NCBI GenBank assembly: GCA_022844135.1 | Contig: JALHMG010000050.1 | Span: 1-35,011, forward strand | DNA: 35,011 nucleotides | Source of the DNA: Lysobacterales bacterium | GTDB taxonomy: Bacteria > Pseudomonadota > Gammaproteobacteria > Xanthomonadales > SZUA-5 | Reading direction: 5' to 3' | Part shown: piece after piece, positions 1 through 10,392 of the stretch | Numbering within the stretch: position 1 is the first letter of the stretch | Layout: the number at the start of each line of letters is the position of its first letter | Notes under the pieces: model-generated | Database searches by the model: none | The model's input: only the letters and a program-made list of their open reading frames with translations | What the model was told of the DNA's origin: nothing | Position numbers and translations under genes: made by a program

Positions 1-162
1 GCGGCGCGCCGCCGAACGCCAGCGCATGGATGCGCTGGCCGGAGGAGCAAAGCAGGAAGCGCAGCCGTGTTAGCGAGGAAATGGCAGCGAACACTCTGTC
101 AGTACGACCAACTCGATGAGTTCAACGCTGTAATAACGAAATCAAGCCATTTCATCGCGACC

Positions 163-759
163 TCATGAAATATGCGGGTTAGCATCCGACAGGCGAATCA
201 AGCGCTGTCCGCGGCTGCGACCCAGGCGCCGCAGCGCATACAGAAAAGCCACATCCTCTGCGACCAGAAGCGACTCATCGTAGCCGCGGAGCGACACGAA
301 ATCCTCGCGGCGACAGAACACGACACCCGTATCCATGCCCGATAACCAGATCATCGGCAGCATCGATGCGAACGTAACCGCCAAGCCCAACGACCAGCGC
401 TCTAAAGTCACGCCACTGGCGCCTCCAACGACCGTCGGGTTCGCCATCGCCGCGCCGATGGCCGCGAAGGTATTCGGATGGATTTGCATGTCTGCATCGA
501 CAAAGCACAGCACATCGCCTGTCGCCGCTGATGCGCCTCCGTTTCGCGCCGCGGCGATGCAGCGTTTGCTGACCTCCACGACCTGCGCGCCAGCGGTGCG
601 CGCGAGGTCCGCCGTGGCGTCGGTCGACTGGTTATCGGCGACAAAGACTTCAACATTGGCGTTGGCTTTCGCTGCGGCCCTGCGAACGCTGGCCAACAAC
701 CGTGGCAGCAAAGCCGCCTCGTTATAGGCGGGAACGATGATCGAAAATCGCTTCTCCAT
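163..759 (-). CDS. Family 2 glycosyltransferase, short C-terminus
   Basis: Probable cytoplasmic GT-A fold glycosyltransferase of 198 residues that moves a sugar from a nucleotide donor; the acceptor is unknown. Visible in sequence: the N-terminal strand FSIIVPAYNEA (residues 5-15), the ADNQST donor-site segment, the metal-binding DXD-type motif FVDADMQ near residue 90, and an EDV motif near residue 168 that often carries the catalytic base. There is no signal peptide or clear membrane anchor. It is short compared with similar proteins of about 230 residues. The frame ends at 163, but another frame stays open for about 30 more codons (to about 92), so a frameshift near the 3' end is possible. 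It is divergent from clpX, where clpP would be expected. The family call is firm; the substrate is not known. Confidence 0.85.
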   Translation of the reverse strand: MEKRFSIIVPAYNEAALLPRLLASVRRAAAKANANVEVFVADNQSTDATADLARTAGAQVVEVSKRCIAAARNGGASAATGDVLCFVDADMQIHPNTFAAIGAAMANPTVVGGASGVTLERWSLGLAVTFASMLPMIWLSGMDTGVVFCRREDFVSLRGYDESLLVAEDVAFLYALRRLGRSRGQRLIRLSDANPHIS

Positions 760-931
760 GCTGAAGCCCGCTGAGCGAGGATGGTCTTCGAAGTTACGCC
801 TTGCGCAAGCGCGATGACAGTCGATTTGAGCGCGAGATGTGAAGGCCGCCGCACTCGGGCAACGCCACCTGAAAACCCTGCTATCCTCAATTCAATGGCC
901 CTGTCAATGGGCGAAGAATGAGTTAGTGCGA

Positions 932-2195
<1,264 letters not shown>

Positions 2196-2197
<2 letters not shown>

Positions 2198-2212
2198 CGC
2201 GCGAAGCGCGCT
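2196..2212 (+). terminator. Hairpin at the clpX stop codon
   Basis: A perfect 7-bp stem (AGCGCGC at 2196-2202, GCGCGCT at 2206-2212) with a GAA loop begins inside the clpX stop codon. There is no T-run, so it is a weak or Rho-independent-like stop at best; it may also protect the 3' end of the message or attenuate read-through into lon. Confidence 0.35.
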
Positions 2213-2270
2213 GGCGTGCGGCGGCTCGTCGCATCGGGTCCGGCGGGCGGCAACAGGATTGGCACAGAGC

Positions 2271-2305
2271 GTCCGTGTGCGTCTGGTACACGGACCGTCG
2301 GCCGC
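2271..2305. repeat. Degenerate copy of the REP-like palindrome
   Basis: GTCCGTGT (2271-2278) and ACACGGAC (2288-2295) form an 8-bp stem. The stretch GGTACACGGACC starting at 2285, followed by GGCCGC, resembles the GGTACGCGGACC...GGTCCGC unit found twice downstream of miaB and twice upstream of crcB. It lies in the clpX-lon intergenic region, where no gene is apparent. Confidence 0.45.
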
Positions 2306-2358
2306 GCGCCGTTGACCGCTATCCGACAAACGCCGAATCAACTGCGTTTGATCAAGCT

Positions 2359-2388
2359 CTTGACTTCTCGAAGCAAACGCCGCATCTA
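2359..2388 (+). promoter_or_regulatory. Candidate heat-shock (sigma-32) promoter of lon
   Basis: CTTGAC (2359-2364), a 15-bp spacer, then CCGCATCTA (2380-2388) resembles the sigma-32 pattern CTTGAA-N13-17-CCCCATNTA. Transcription would begin near 2395, giving a leader of about 65 nt before the lon start at 2460. lon is a classic sigma-32 target in Escherichia coli, which supports the reading. The match is by eye only. Confidence 0.45.
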
Positions 2389-2416
2389 CGTAGCTGGCGT
2401 TCCTCAGATTTCTGAG

Positions 2417-2444
2417 ATCCAAGAACCATTAACCAGCAACAACA
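2417..2444 (+). repeat. Heptamer array upstream of lon
   Basis: Four in-phase 7-mers, ATCCAAG, AACCATT, AACCAGC, AACAACA, end 15 bp before the lon start codon. The same AACCNNN periodicity occurs upstream of crcB and ruvX. The array occupies most of the 5' leader and takes the place where a Shine-Dalgarno would be expected. Confidence 0.5.
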
Positions 2445-2459
2445 ACCTGCCGGACACTT

Positions 2460-4952
2460 ATGCCCGCTAGTACTCGACTCGATTTTGGCCGCCACGAGCG
2501 CAGCTTGCCGATCTTGCCGCTGCGCGATGTGGTCGTGTATCCGCACATGGTGATTCCGTTGTTCGTCGGACGCGAGCGCTCCATGCGTGCGCTGGAATTC
2601 GCCATGGAATCGGACAAGCAGATTTTGCTGGTTTCGCAACGTGCGCCGGAGGTGGACGATCCGGCGCCGGGCGATCTGTATGAGATGGGCACGCAGGCCA
2701 GCATCCTGCAACTGCTGAAACTGCCGGATGGAACCGTCAAGCTGCTGGTCGAAGGCTTGCGCCGCGTGATGATCACAGCCGTCGGCGAAGCGTACGGCAT
2801 CTATCGCGCCGTACCGGTGGCGGTCGAATCGGAGATGGACCGAGAACCGCGCGAGGTTGAAGTCGTCGCCCGAACGCTGCTCTCGCAGTTCGAACAACTG
2901 GTCAAGCTCAATCGCAAGATTCCGCCTGAGTTGCTGGCCACACTCAATGCCATCGACGACCCCTCGCGTCTGGCAGACACCATCGCCGCGCATTTGTCGA
3001 TCAAGATGGGCGACAAACAATCGCTGCTGGAAACCGCGGGTATCGGTCAGCGCCTGGAAATGCTGATTGCTGCGGTGGATGCGGAAATCGACGTGCTGCA
3101 AATCGAAAAGCGCATCCGCGGCCGCGTCAAGACGCAGATGGAAAAGAGCCAGCGCGAGTACTACTTGAATGAGCAGATGAAGGCCATTCAAAAAGAGCTT
3201 GGAGATCTGGACGAAGCGCCGTCGGAAATGGACGAAATGGCGCGGCGCATCGAGAAGGCCGGCATGCCAAAAGCGGTCGCAGCCAAGGCGCGCACCGAGA
3301 TGAACAAGCTCAAGATGATGTCGCCGATGTCCGCCGAAGCAACGGTGGTGCGCAACTACATCGACTGGCTGAGCAACATTCCATGGAGCGCGCGTACGCG
3401 CATTCGCAAAAACCTCGCCGAAGCGGAGAAGGTGCTCGACGAGGACCACTTCGGCCTGGAAAAAGTCAAAGAGCGCATCCTCGAATACTTGGCGGTGCAG
3501 CAGCGGGTCAAACGCATGAAGGGCCCGATCCTGTGTCTGGTCGGGCCGCCCGGCGTAGGCAAAACCTCGCTCGGTCAGTCCATTGCGCGCGCCACGGGAC
3601 GTAAGTTCGCGCGTATCGCGCTCGGCGGCGTGCGCGATGAGGCCGAAATTCGTGGTCACCGGCGGACTTACATCGGCTCTTTGCCGGGCCGTATCGTGCA
3701 GAACCTGAGCAAAGTGAAATCCAAGAACCCATTGTTCATGCTCGATGAGCTGGACAAGATGTCGATGGATTTCCGCGGCGATCCGTCCTCCGCGCTGCTC
3801 GAAGTGCTCGATCCAGAGCAGAACCACACCTTCAACGACCATTATCTCGAAGTCGATCTCGATCTTTCCGAGATCATGTTCATCGGCACGGCCAATTCGC
3901 TCAACATCCCTGGACCGCTGCTCGATCGCATGGAAGTGATCCGCATCCCCGGATACACCGAGGATGAGAAGCTGGCGATCGCCAAGCGCTATCTGCTGCC
4001 CAAGCAGGTCAAGGCCAACGGCCTGAAACCGACGGAAATCCAGGTGGCCGATGAAGCCGTCGTCGACATTATTCGCTACTACACGCGCGAAGCCGGCGTG
4101 CGTAACCTGGAGCGCGAGATCAGCAAGATTTGCCGCAAGGCGGTCAAAGAGCTGTCGTTGAAGGAAGGCAAGGCACGCAAGGTGCGCCTGTCGAAAGCCA
4201 AAGTGGCCAAGGTGGAGAAGTCTGACAAGACAGAGAAAGCCAGCAAGACGGTGGTTGTGCTGAGCAAGAACCTCGAAAAGTTCTTGGGCGTGCGTCGCTT
4301 CCACTATGGCCTGGCCGAAGAGAAGGACGAGGTTGGACTGGTCACCGGCCTGGCCTGGACCGAAGTCGGCGGCGATATCCTGAGCATCGAGGCCGCCATC
4401 GTTCCCGGCAAGGGCAAGCTCACGCAAACCGGCAAGCTGGGCGAAGTGATGCAAGAGTCGGTGCAAGCTGCACTATCGGTCGTGCGCTCGCGCTCGCTGA
4501 GCCTGGGCATCGATCCGGATTTCCACCAGAAGTTCGACATCCACGTTCATGTGCCCGAAGGCGCCACGCCCAAAGATGGCCCCAGCGCCGGTATCGGCAT
4601 GTGCACCGCTTTGGTTTCCGCGTTGACCAAGATCCCGGTGAAGTCCTCCGTGGCGATGACCGGCGAGATCACGCTGCGGGGTCGCGTTTTGCCGATCGGT
4701 GGCCTGAAGGAAAAACTCCTGGCGGCGCATCGCGGTGGCATTAAGACGGTGCTGATCCCCGACGATAACCGCAAGGATCTGGCTGAGATCCCCGCCAACG
4801 TCACGGGCGATCTCGATATCCGGCCAGTCAAGTGGATCGATGAAGTGCTGGAGATCGCGCTGGCCTCCTCGCCGCAACCGCGCTCGGTGGAGCCGCCGTC
4901 GGTTGAGGCTGTGCCGGCAGGCGAGGGCGCGTCGGGGGTGTTGAGGCATTGA
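2460..4952 (+). CDS. lon: ATP-dependent protease Lon (LonA)
   Basis: Soluble homohexameric AAA+ serine protease that degrades misfolded and regulatory proteins. The 830 residues start with the LonA substrate-binding domain ([19 protein letters not shown], about 17-35), then a coiled-coil linker (about 190-280), the AAA+ module with Walker A GPPGVGKT (362-369) and Walker [10 protein letters not shown], and the protease domain with the catalytic dyad Ser709 (in KDGPSAG) and Lys752 (in GGLKEK), 43 residues apart as in E. coli Lon. It is longer than the E. coli protein (784). The extra length includes a lysine-rich insert near residues 570-595, between the AAA+ and protease domains, and a C-terminal tail rich in Pro, Glu and Ala. 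No good Shine-Dalgarno precedes the ATG. The usual hupB neighbour is absent. Confidence 0.98.
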   Translation: MPASTRLDFGRHERSLPILPLRDVVVYPHMVIPLFVGRERSMRALEFAMESDKQILLVSQRAPEVDDPAPGDLYEMGTQASILQLLKLPDGTVKLLVEGLRRVMITAVGEAYGIYRAVPVAVESEMDREPREVEVVARTLLSQFEQLVKLNRKIPPELLATLNAIDDPSRLADTIAAHLSIKMGDKQSLLETAGIGQRLEMLIAAVDAEIDVLQIEKRIRGRVKTQMEKSQREYYLNEQMKAIQKELGDLDEAPSEMDEMARRIEKAGMPKAVAAKARTEMNKLKMMSPMSAEATVVRNYIDWLSNIPWSARTRIRKNLAEAEKVLDEDHFGLEKVKERILEYLAVQQRVKRMKGPILCLVGPPGVGKTSLGQSIARATGRKFARIALGGVRDEAEIRGHRRTYIGSLPGRIVQNLSKVKSKNPLFMLDELDKMSMDFRGDPSSALLEVLDPEQNHTFNDHYLEVDLDLSEIMFIGTANSLNIPGPLLDRMEVIRIPGYTEDEKLAIAKRYLLPKQVKANGLKPTEIQVADEAVVDIIRYYTREAGVRNLEREISKICRKAVKELSLKEGKARKVRLSKAKVAKVEKSDKTEKASKTVVVLSKNLEKFLGVRRFHYGLAEEKDEVGLVTGLAWTEVGGDILSIEAAIVPGKGKLTQTGKLGEVMQESVQAALSVVRSRSLSLGIDPDFHQKFDIHVHVPEGATPKDGPSAGIGMCTALVSALTKIPVKSSVAMTGEITLRGRVLPIGGLKEKLLAAHRGGIKTVLIPDDNRKDLAEIPANVTGDLDIRPVKWIDEVLEIALASSPQPRSVEPPSVEAVPAGEGASGVLRH

Positions 4953-5046
4953 TGGCATCGGAGAAATGACTCCTTCGGAGCAAATGAACCGAGTCGCTGC
5001 CAATTGACGCGTTTGAATCTAGACCCACCAGCCAGGGAGCAAATCA

Positions 5047-5457
5047 ATGTCGCGCGCACTGCTTGGACTTAGTCTGCTTCTCGTGTGCCATATCACCCAA
5101 GCGGCGAAGGTTTTGGCGCCGGAGGAGATGGAGAGGCTCATTCTTGGAACCTGGAAGGAGGAGATCCGCAGCGATGGGGTTTTTGTTTCGGGCACTTCCA
5201 GCTACACACCTGACTCCAAGGTCGTTCATGTGGGATCCATGGTCGCACAAGGTCAAGAACTTAAGTTCTACTTCGAATCTCGATGGAGGATCGAAGGAAA
5301 TGTTCTAATCACCGAGGTATTGAAATCCAGCTTTCCAGAGGGCGTCCCGGCTGGCTCAATCGAGCGTGATACGATTCTGTCCATGAGCCAGGATCAATGG
5401 ACGTATCGCGATAGCGACGGGATGGAAGTGACGGCGATTCGTGTTTCCACAGATTAG
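5047..5457 (+). CDS. Small secreted protein of unknown function
   Basis: A 136-residue protein not assigned to a family. Residues 1-20 form a signal peptide (basic start, hydrophobic stretch LLGLSLLLVCHI, then a TQA-A type cleavage site), so export to the periplasm is likely. The mature part has alternating hydrophobic and polar residues and a LILGTWKEE segment followed by strands (SRWRIEGNVLITEV, DQWTYRDSDG). That pattern resembles small lipocalin-like beta-barrels whose first strand carries GxW, but this is inference. The start is supported by AGGGAG nine bases upstream. It lies 94 bp after lon and could be co-transcribed with it, and it converges with ybeY. Confidence 0.75.
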   Translation: MSRALLGLSLLLVCHITQAAKVLAPEEMERLILGTWKEEIRSDGVFVSGTSSYTPDSKVVHVGSMVAQGQELKFYFESRWRIEGNVLITEVLKSSFPEGVPAGSIERDTILSMSQDQWTYRDSDGMEVTAIRVSTD

Positions 5458-5548
5458 AGTCTGGCTGCGCAACAGCGACTAGTCGCTGCGTTCGTATCAA
5501 GACCAGGTTCCCAAACCTGTCGTTAGGGTCCGGCAGTTTTGTAACACC

Positions 5549-5580
5549 AACTCGGCGTTCCGTTGAGTGCCGCGGCGTGG
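5549..5580 (+). repeat. Isolated piece of the 139-bp repeat family
   Basis: These 32 bp match positions 24307-24338, inside the first unit of the tandem repeat downstream of the DUF1501 gene, with two mismatches (both share CTCGGCGTTCCGTT followed by AGTGCCGC). It sits between the convergent genes for the small secreted protein and ybeY. Confidence 0.7.
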
Positions 5581-5582
5581 GT

Positions 5583-6065
5583 TCAAAGGTACGGATTTGC
5601 GATTCCCATGCGTGCCAGTGCCTTAGCTTCCAGCGATTCCATGGCTTGGGCATCGGTCTCGTTCTCGTGATCGTAGCCAAGCAGGTGCAACACACCGTGG
5701 ATGGTGAGATGCGCGTAGTGGTCCTGCGCCGCTTTGCCTTGCTCGATTGCCTCCCGCACTACAACTTCGCTGCAGATGGCGATGTCGCCCAGGAACGGTG
5801 CATCGCCTGGAAATGAGAGAACGTTGGTGGCGTAGTCGCGGCCTCGGAAGTCGCGATTAAGCGCGCGCGCTTCTTCCGCGCACATCACTCGAATATTGAG
5901 TTGGGCAACGCGCTTCTTGGCCGCTCGCAGTGCGGCTTCGATCCACTTCAGGAAGCTGGCGCGCGAGGGGACGCCGCGGCGGGTGCCGAGACTTAAATGC
6001 AGGTCGATGCCGATGGGACGGGTCTTCGAATCCGGCGTTTTTTTGTGTGACTGTTTGCCGCTCAT
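5583..6065 (-). CDS. ybeY: Endoribonuclease YbeY (16S rRNA 3'-end maturation)
   Basis: Single-strand-specific metallo-endoribonuclease for 16S rRNA maturation and late 30S quality control. The 160-residue protein has the family signature HGVLHLLGYDH near residues 123-133; its three histidines bind the zinc ion. An upstream LNIRVMCAEEARALNRDFRG segment and NVLSFP are also typical of the family. The N-terminus has about 15 polar residues more than the minimal family domain. It lies 27 bp downstream of ybeZ in the same direction, the standard ybeZ-ybeY pairing, so the two are very probably co-transcribed. The usual next genes of this cluster (corC/ybeX, lnt) are not here. Confidence 0.97.
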   Translation of the reverse strand: MSGKQSHKKTPDSKTRPIGIDLHLSLGTRRGVPSRASFLKWIEAALRAAKKRVAQLNIRVMCAEEARALNRDFRGRDYATNVLSFPGDAPFLGDIAICSEVVVREAIEQGKAAQDHYAHLTIHGVLHLLGYDHENETDAQAMESLEAKALARMGIANPYL

Positions 6066-6092
6066 ACCGTTCTCGCGGCGAGCCTGTTTTGA

Positions 6093-7049
6093 CTAGCCTT
6101 GATGCCGCTCATACGCCCGCACGATGCGCGCGACCAGTGGATGACGGACGATATCCTGGCTCTGGAAAAAGGTGAAACTGATGCCTTCCACGTCCTTCAG
6201 CACTTCTATCGCGTGGCGCAGGCCACTTGCGTCTTTGCGCGGCAGATCGATCTGGGTGACATCGCCGGTGATGATCGCGGTGGAGCCGAAGCCCAGGCGC
6301 GTCAGAAACATTTTCATCTGCTCGACGGTGGTGTTCTGCGCCTCGTCGAGGATCACGTAAGCGTCGTTCAAGGTGCGGCCACGCATAAAAGCCAGCGGGG
6401 CGATTTCGATGACGTTGCGTTCCAGCAGGCGTGTGACCTTCTCGACGCCCATCATTTCGTAAAGCGCGTCGTACAACGGACGCAGGTACGGATCGACTTT
6501 CTGCGTGAGATCGCCCGGTAGAAAGCCGAGTTTTTCGCCGGCTTCCACGGCGGGGCGGACCAGCAGCAGGCGCTGCACTTTGTTGTGATCGAGCGCTTCC
6601 ACTGCGCTGGCAACAGCGAGGTACGTTTTGCCAGTGCCGGCCGGGCCGATGCCGAAATTGATGTCGTGAGTGGCAATCGCATGCAGGTACCGAACCTGGT
6701 TTGCGCCACGGCCGCGCACCACGCCGCGCTTGGTACGAATCACCACCTCGTGGGCCCGTTCCGCCGCAGCGAGACTGGCGCTTTCGGCGTCGTGGTCTTT
6801 GATCGCCATGAAGAGCGCTTCGCGGGTGAGCGTCTCCTCGCTCGCTTGCTCGTAAAGCGCCTGGATCAAGCGCACCGCCGCGCGCACCGGGCCGTCGTCG
6901 CCGGTGATCTGAAACACATGGCCGCGATTGGCGATCTCGACGCCAACCCGGCGCTCGATTTCGCGCACATGCTCATCGAACGGCCCGCAAAAGTTGGCGA
7001 GCTGTTCGTTGTTTTCGGGGGACAGCGTCAGGGTTTGGGAGCTGGGCAT
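6093..7049 (-). CDS. ybeZ: PhoH-like ATPase YbeZ
   Basis: PhoH-family P-loop nucleotidase that partners YbeY in rRNA metabolism. The 318 residues show a KH-like N-terminal segment (about 1-75), Walker A GPAGTGKT (135-142) and Walker B YVILDEAQN (231-239), followed by TGDVTQIDLP and a C-terminal arginine-rich end, as in other YbeZ proteins. The start is supported by AGGA nine bases upstream. It is separated from miaB by 107 bp that contain an inverted pair of REP-like palindromes, so transcription from miaB may be partly uncoupled. It is followed by ybeY. Confidence 0.97.
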   Translation of the reverse strand: MPSSQTLTLSPENNEQLANFCGPFDEHVREIERRVGVEIANRGHVFQITGDDGPVRAAVRLIQALYEQASEETLTREALFMAIKDHDAESASLAAAERAHEVVIRTKRGVVRGRGANQVRYLHAIATHDINFGIGPAGTGKTYLAVASAVEALDHNKVQRLLLVRPAVEAGEKLGFLPGDLTQKVDPYLRPLYDALYEMMGVEKVTRLLERNVIEIAPLAFMRGRTLNDAYVILDEAQNTTVEQMKMFLTRLGFGSTAIITGDVTQIDLPRKDASGLRHAIEVLKDVEGISFTFFQSQDIVRHPLVARIVRAYERHQG

Positions 7050-7082
7050 TCAAAACGTCCTGGTTCGACGATGTTGCTTTCT

Positions 7083-7150
7083 GGTACGCGGACCCTGGGT
7101 CCGCCTGATGGCAGGTGTGCTGCGAACTGCGGACCATGGGTCCGCGTACC
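7083..7150. repeat. Inverted pair of REP-like palindromes between miaB and ybeZ
   Basis: The left unit (7083-7104) reads GGTACGCGGACCC, then TG, then GGTCCGC. The right unit (7129-7150) is its reverse complement with 20 of 22 positions matching. They are 24 bp apart, so the transcript can fold into one long hairpin or two short ones. This is the classic arrangement of REP/BIME elements. The same unit pair flanks the rarA-crcB gap (9832-9922). Confidence 0.75.
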
Positions 7151-7156
7151 GGAAAG

Positions 7157-8491
7157 CTAAGCAGCAACGGCCGCGACTTCCCCGCGCAAGCTATTCGCCA
7201 TCGCCTCGGTAATTTCCACATCGACGAAATGCCCGATCAGCCGCGGCGGCGCCGGGAAGTTGACGTAACGCATGTTTTCCGTGCGGCCCGTGAGTTCGCC
7301 GGGGTTTTTGCGGCTGACGCCTTCGACCAGCACGCGCTGCGTGGTGCCGACCATGTTCTGACTGATCTCGCGCGCAAACTCGTTGATGCGAGCCTGCAAT
7401 CGGTACAGGCGTTCTTTCTTCACCTGCTCGGGTGTGTCGTCCGGCAAGTTGGCAGCTGGGGTACCGGGGCGGCGACTGTAGATGAAGGAGAAGCTCTGGT
7501 CGAAGCGCACATCCTCGACCAGTTTCATGGTCGCTTCGAAATCGGCTTCGGTCTCGCCGGGGAAGCCGACGATGATATCGGTCGAAATTGAGATATCCGG
7601 GCGCACGGCGCGCAGCTTGCGCAGCTTCTGCTTGTATTCGATGGCGGTGTGGCCGCGCTTCATGGCCGCAAGAATTCGGTCGGAGCCGGCTTGCACGGGC
7701 AAATGCAGATAGTTCGCGAGCTTGTCGCACTGCGCGTACGCGGCGATCAGGCTGTCGTTGAATTCAACTGGATGCGAGGTTGTGAATCGAATTCGGCCGA
7801 TGCCGTCGATCTCGGCGATGTACTGAATCAGCAAACCGAGATCGCAGGTCGTACTATCGTGCATCGCACCGCGATAGGCGTTGACGTTCTGCCCGAGCAG
7901 ATTCACTTCGCGCACGCCTTGCGCGGCCAGCGATGCCACTTCGGCGATCACATCGTCGAACGGCCGGCTGACTTCCTCGCCCCGGGTGTAGGGCACCACG
8001 CAGAAAGAGCAGTATTTGCTGCAGCCTTCCATGATCGATACGAACGCGGTGGGGCCCTCCGCACGCGGTTCGGGCAGGCGATCGAACTTCTCGATTTCCG
8101 GAAACGAGATGTCGACCTGTGGTCTGCGTTCTTCGCGCAACTGCTTGAGCATGGCCGGCAGCCGATGCAGCGTTTGCGGCCCGAACACCAGATCCACATA
8201 CGGCGCGCGCTTGACGATGGCCTCGCCCTCCTGGCTGGCTACGCACCCGCCAACGCCGATCACCAGGTTCGGCTTGTCAGCCTTGAGCTGCCGCCAGCGG
8301 CCGAGTTGGCTGAAAACCTTCTCTTGCGCCTTCTCGCGTATCGCGCAGGTGTTCACCAGAATGACGTCCGCCTCGGACTCGTTCTCAGTGAGTGTCAGGC
8401 CTTCATTCGCGGCGAGCACATCGACGATCTTCGCCGAGTCATACTCGTTCATCTGACAGCCGTGCGTTTTGATGAAGAGCTTGCCCGACAT
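7157..8491 (-). CDS. miaB: tRNA-2-methylthio-N6-dimethylallyladenosine synthase MiaB
   Basis: Radical SAM methylthiotransferase that adds a methylthio group to i6A37 of tRNAs. The 444 residues carry the N-terminal cluster cysteines Cys12, Cys49 and Cys83 and the radical-SAM cysteines Cys157, Cys161 and Cys164 (CSKYCSFC), the same positions as in E. coli MiaB, followed by a C-terminal TRAM domain (about 375-440). The start [16 protein letters not shown] at 8491 gives the standard N-terminus; a longer frame up to 8569 would overlap rarA and add unrelated residues. It is divergent from rarA with 46 bp between start codons, and is the first gene of the miaB-ybeZ-ybeY group. Confidence 0.98.
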   Translation of the reverse strand: MSGKLFIKTHGCQMNEYDSAKIVDVLAANEGLTLTENESEADVILVNTCAIREKAQEKVFSQLGRWRQLKADKPNLVIGVGGCVASQEGEAIVKRAPYVDLVFGPQTLHRLPAMLKQLREERRPQVDISFPEIEKFDRLPEPRAEGPTAFVSIMEGCSKYCSFCVVPYTRGEEVSRPFDDVIAEVASLAAQGVREVNLLGQNVNAYRGAMHDSTTCDLGLLIQYIAEIDGIGRIRFTTSHPVEFNDSLIAAYAQCDKLANYLHLPVQAGSDRILAAMKRGHTAIEYKQKLRKLRAVRPDISISTDIIVGFPGETEADFEATMKLVEDVRFDQSFSFIYSRRPGTPAANLPDDTPEQVKKERLYRLQARINEFAREISQNMVGTTQRVLVEGVSRKNPGELTGRTENMRYVNFPAPPRLIGHFVDVEITEAMANSLRGEVAAVAA

Positions 8492-8537
8492 GACGGTGCC
8501 AACAGAAAACGGGGCCGGGATTCTACCAGCCACATCG

Positions 8538-9821
8538 ATGAACGACAGCCGCCCGCTGGCTGAGCGCATGCGACCTGCCGTTCTCGATGAGGTCGTCGGT
8601 CAAGCGCACCTTCTCGCGTCGGGCAAGCCGTTGCGCCGCGCCATCGAGCAAGGCCATCTGCACTCGATGATCCTGTGGGGGCCACCGGGTTGCGGCAAAA
8701 CCACATTGGCGCGGCTGTGCGCGCAGTCCACAAGCGCCGCGTTCTTGCAGATTTCGGCGGTACTCGCAGGCGTTGCGGACGTGCGACGCGCGGTGGCCGA
8801 GGCGCAGGCGCGACGAGATATGGGTGGACGCACCGTCTTGTTCGTCGATGAAGTGCATCGCTTCAACAAGGCGCAGCAAGATGCTTTTTTGCCTCACGTC
8901 GAAAGCGGCATGATCACGCTGATCGGCGCCACGACTGAGAACCCCTCCTTTGAAGTTGTTGGCGCGTTGTTATCGCGCTGTCGCGTGCATGTACTCAAGC
9001 CACTGACCGCTGAGGACATTGTCGCTGCACTGCAGGCGGCGCTCCGCGATGCTCGCGGGTTGGCGCATATGGACCTTCGCGCACATGCGGAGGCGCTGCT
9101 GACCATCGCAGAGTTTGCCGACGGCGATGTGCGCCGTGCACTGACGTTGCTTGAAGTCATCGCGGATGGAATGTCGGTAGGCGATGCGCTGACCGAGGCG
9201 CACGTTTTGGCCGCAGCCGGCGACAAACGCCGCCGCTTCGACAAAGGCGGAGAGGCGTTTTATGACCAGATCTCAGCGCTGCACAAAACGCTGCGCAGCT
9301 CCAATCCCGATGCGGCGTTGTATTGGTTTTGCCGAATGCTCGATGGCGGCACCGATGCCAACTATCTCGCAAGACGCTTGACCCGTTTCGCCAGCGAGGA
9401 TATCGGTAACGCCGACCCGCGCGCATTGGCGCTGGCGCTCGATGCCTGGCAAAGCTACGAGCGCCTGGGATCGCCTGAAGGCGAGGTTGCGCTCGCGCAG
9501 TTGGTGATTTATTTGGCGGTCGCACCGAAGAGCAACGCTTGCTATCGCGCCTACAAGAACGCTGTTGCGCTGGTGCAGGAAAGTGGCAGCGATCAGGTGC
9601 CCATGGAGTTGCGTAATGCGCCGACAAAACTGATGAAAGGGCTTGGATATGGCAAGGGCTATCAATACGATCACGATCAGGAAGACGGCGTGGCGTACGC
9701 GCAACGCGGCTTCCCGGAAAGTTTGGGTGAGCGTGAGTTGTACACCCCAACCGATCGCGGTCTGGAGGCGAAAATCGGCGAGCGCTTGAAGTGGATTCGA
9801 GAGCGGCGAGCTGGGCGATAG
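8538..9821 (+). CDS. rarA: Replication-associated recombination protein A (RarA/MgsA)
   Basis: Clamp-loader-like AAA+ ATPase acting at stalled replication forks. The 427 residues show Walker A GPPGCGKT (48-55), Walker [10 protein letters not shown] (101-109), the sensor segment [12 protein letters not shown], and the MgsA C-terminal tetramerisation domain ending with the conserved [13 protein letters not shown] segment. The start at 8538 gives the family N-terminus [22 protein letters not shown]; starting at 8469 would extend it into miaB. It is divergent from miaB. A pair of REP-like palindromes and crcB follow. Confidence 0.97.
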   Translation: MNDSRPLAERMRPAVLDEVVGQAHLLASGKPLRRAIEQGHLHSMILWGPPGCGKTTLARLCAQSTSAAFLQISAVLAGVADVRRAVAEAQARRDMGGRTVLFVDEVHRFNKAQQDAFLPHVESGMITLIGATTENPSFEVVGALLSRCRVHVLKPLTAEDIVAALQAALRDARGLAHMDLRAHAEALLTIAEFADGDVRRALTLLEVIADGMSVGDALTEAHVLAAAGDKRRRFDKGGEAFYDQISALHKTLRSSNPDAALYWFCRMLDGGTDANYLARRLTRFASEDIGNADPRALALALDAWQSYERLGSPEGEVALAQLVIYLAVAPKSNACYRAYKNAVALVQESGSDQVPMELRNAPTKLMKGLGYGKGYQYDHDQEDGVAYAQRGFPESLGERELYTPTDRGLEAKIGERLKWIRERRAGR

Positions 9822-9831
9822 TGTGGCCCCT

Positions 9832-9922
9832 GGTACGCGGACCTATGGTCCGCAGCTGTTGCATCTAAGCTCGTCGCCAGAGAGCTTGCTAACCGAATGA
9901 TGCGGACATGGGACCGCGTACC
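9832..9922. repeat. Inverted pair of REP-like palindromes between rarA and crcB
   Basis: The left unit (9832-9853) reads GGTACGCGGACCTATGGTCC plus GC. The right unit (9902-9922) is its approximate reverse complement, ending GGACCGCGTACC. The two are 48 bp apart. Each unit is itself palindromic (GCGGACC/GGTCCGC). It is the same family as 7083-7150, and begins 11 bp after the rarA stop. Confidence 0.75.
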
Positions 9923-9937
9923 AAGAACAAAGAGCCA

Positions 9938-9958
9938 AACCAAGAACCAACAACGCCA
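9938..9958 (+). repeat. Heptamer array upstream of crcB
   Basis: AACCAAG, AACCAAC and AACGCCA stand in phase directly before the crcB start codon. A 14-mer within it, CCAAGAACCAACAA, also occurs on the minus strand just before ruvX (19821-19834) and on the plus strand at 20067-20080. No Shine-Dalgarno is seen here. Confidence 0.55.
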
Positions 9959-10339
9959 ATGCCGCTGCTCACTCAATCCTTACTCGTCGCCCTCGGCGGC
10001 GCCGCCGGCGCGCTGGCGCGCTTCTGGATGGCACTGATCGTGGTTCGATTTGCCGGCGGCCCAGCGCCGCTGGCGACGTTCGTGGTCAACGTGGTTGGTT
10101 GCGCGATGGCTGGCGCATTGCTGGCCCGCACGCTCGGCCGCGACGACGTCGTCGGCCTTCAGTCCCTGATCCTGATCGGCTTTCTCGGCGGCCTGACAAC
10201 CTTCTCAAGCTTCTCGCTGGACACGCTCTCGTTGGTGCGGGCAGGGCAGGGCAAATGGGCCTTGCTCTATGTGTGCGCGAGTGTCTTCGTTTCGCTCGGA
10301 GCGGCTGCTTTGGCGTTTGCGCTGATGCGGCGAATGTAG
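9959..10339 (+). CDS. crcB: Fluoride ion channel CrcB/FluC
   Basis: Small inner-membrane protein that exports fluoride as a dual-topology dimer. The 126 residues contain four hydrophobic segments (about 4-24, 35-56, 66-90, 100-123), the GGAAGALARF start motif, the pore asparagine in FVVNVVG and the signature GFLGGLTTFSSFS (74-86), which includes the Na+-coordinating TTFSSF stretch. The start MPLLTQS at 9959 was chosen because the frame before it, back to 9908, is made of repeat-derived residues. No fluoride riboswitch was recognised in the upstream 137 bp, which hold repeats instead. Confidence 0.95.
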   Translation: MPLLTQSLLVALGGAAGALARFWMALIVVRFAGGPAPLATFVVNVVGCAMAGALLARTLGRDDVVGLQSLILIGFLGGLTTFSSFSLDTLSLVRAGQGKWALLYVCASVFVSLGAAALAFALMRRM

Positions 10340-10386
10340 GGGCGCGATGAACCGCGCCCCTGCGGCGTCGCGCCATGGCGCGACGC
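10339..10386. terminator. Double hairpin between convergent crcB and fadA
   Basis: Two perfect GC-rich hairpins: GGGGCGCG (10339-10346) with CGCGCCCC (10353-10360), and GCGTCGCGCC (10365-10374) with GGCGCGACGC (10377-10386). They fill the gap between two genes that converge, so they can work in both directions. There is no U-tract, so intrinsic termination is not certain. Confidence 0.6.
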
Positions 10387-10392
10387 GCAACG

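Noticed and set aside
2-73. Possible C-terminal coding tail running in from the left edge (ends TAG at 71-73)
   Set aside because: Only 23 codons are visible, another frame is also open, and no family can be recognised. It is not enough to call a gene.
2216-2470. 84-codon plus-strand frame between clpX and lon
   Set aside because: It runs through the REP-like hairpin and the heptamer array and has no protein-like features.
2352-4466. Long open frame (704 codons) on the minus strand opposite lon
   Set aside because: It is antisense to a clear lon gene, its composition (many His, Gln, Leu) is what GC-rich codon bias gives on the opposite strand, and it shows no family motif.
9822-9958. Fluoride riboswitch upstream of crcB
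   Set aside because: The 137-bp gap is filled by the REP pair and the heptamer array; no pseudoknot-type conserved core was seen.
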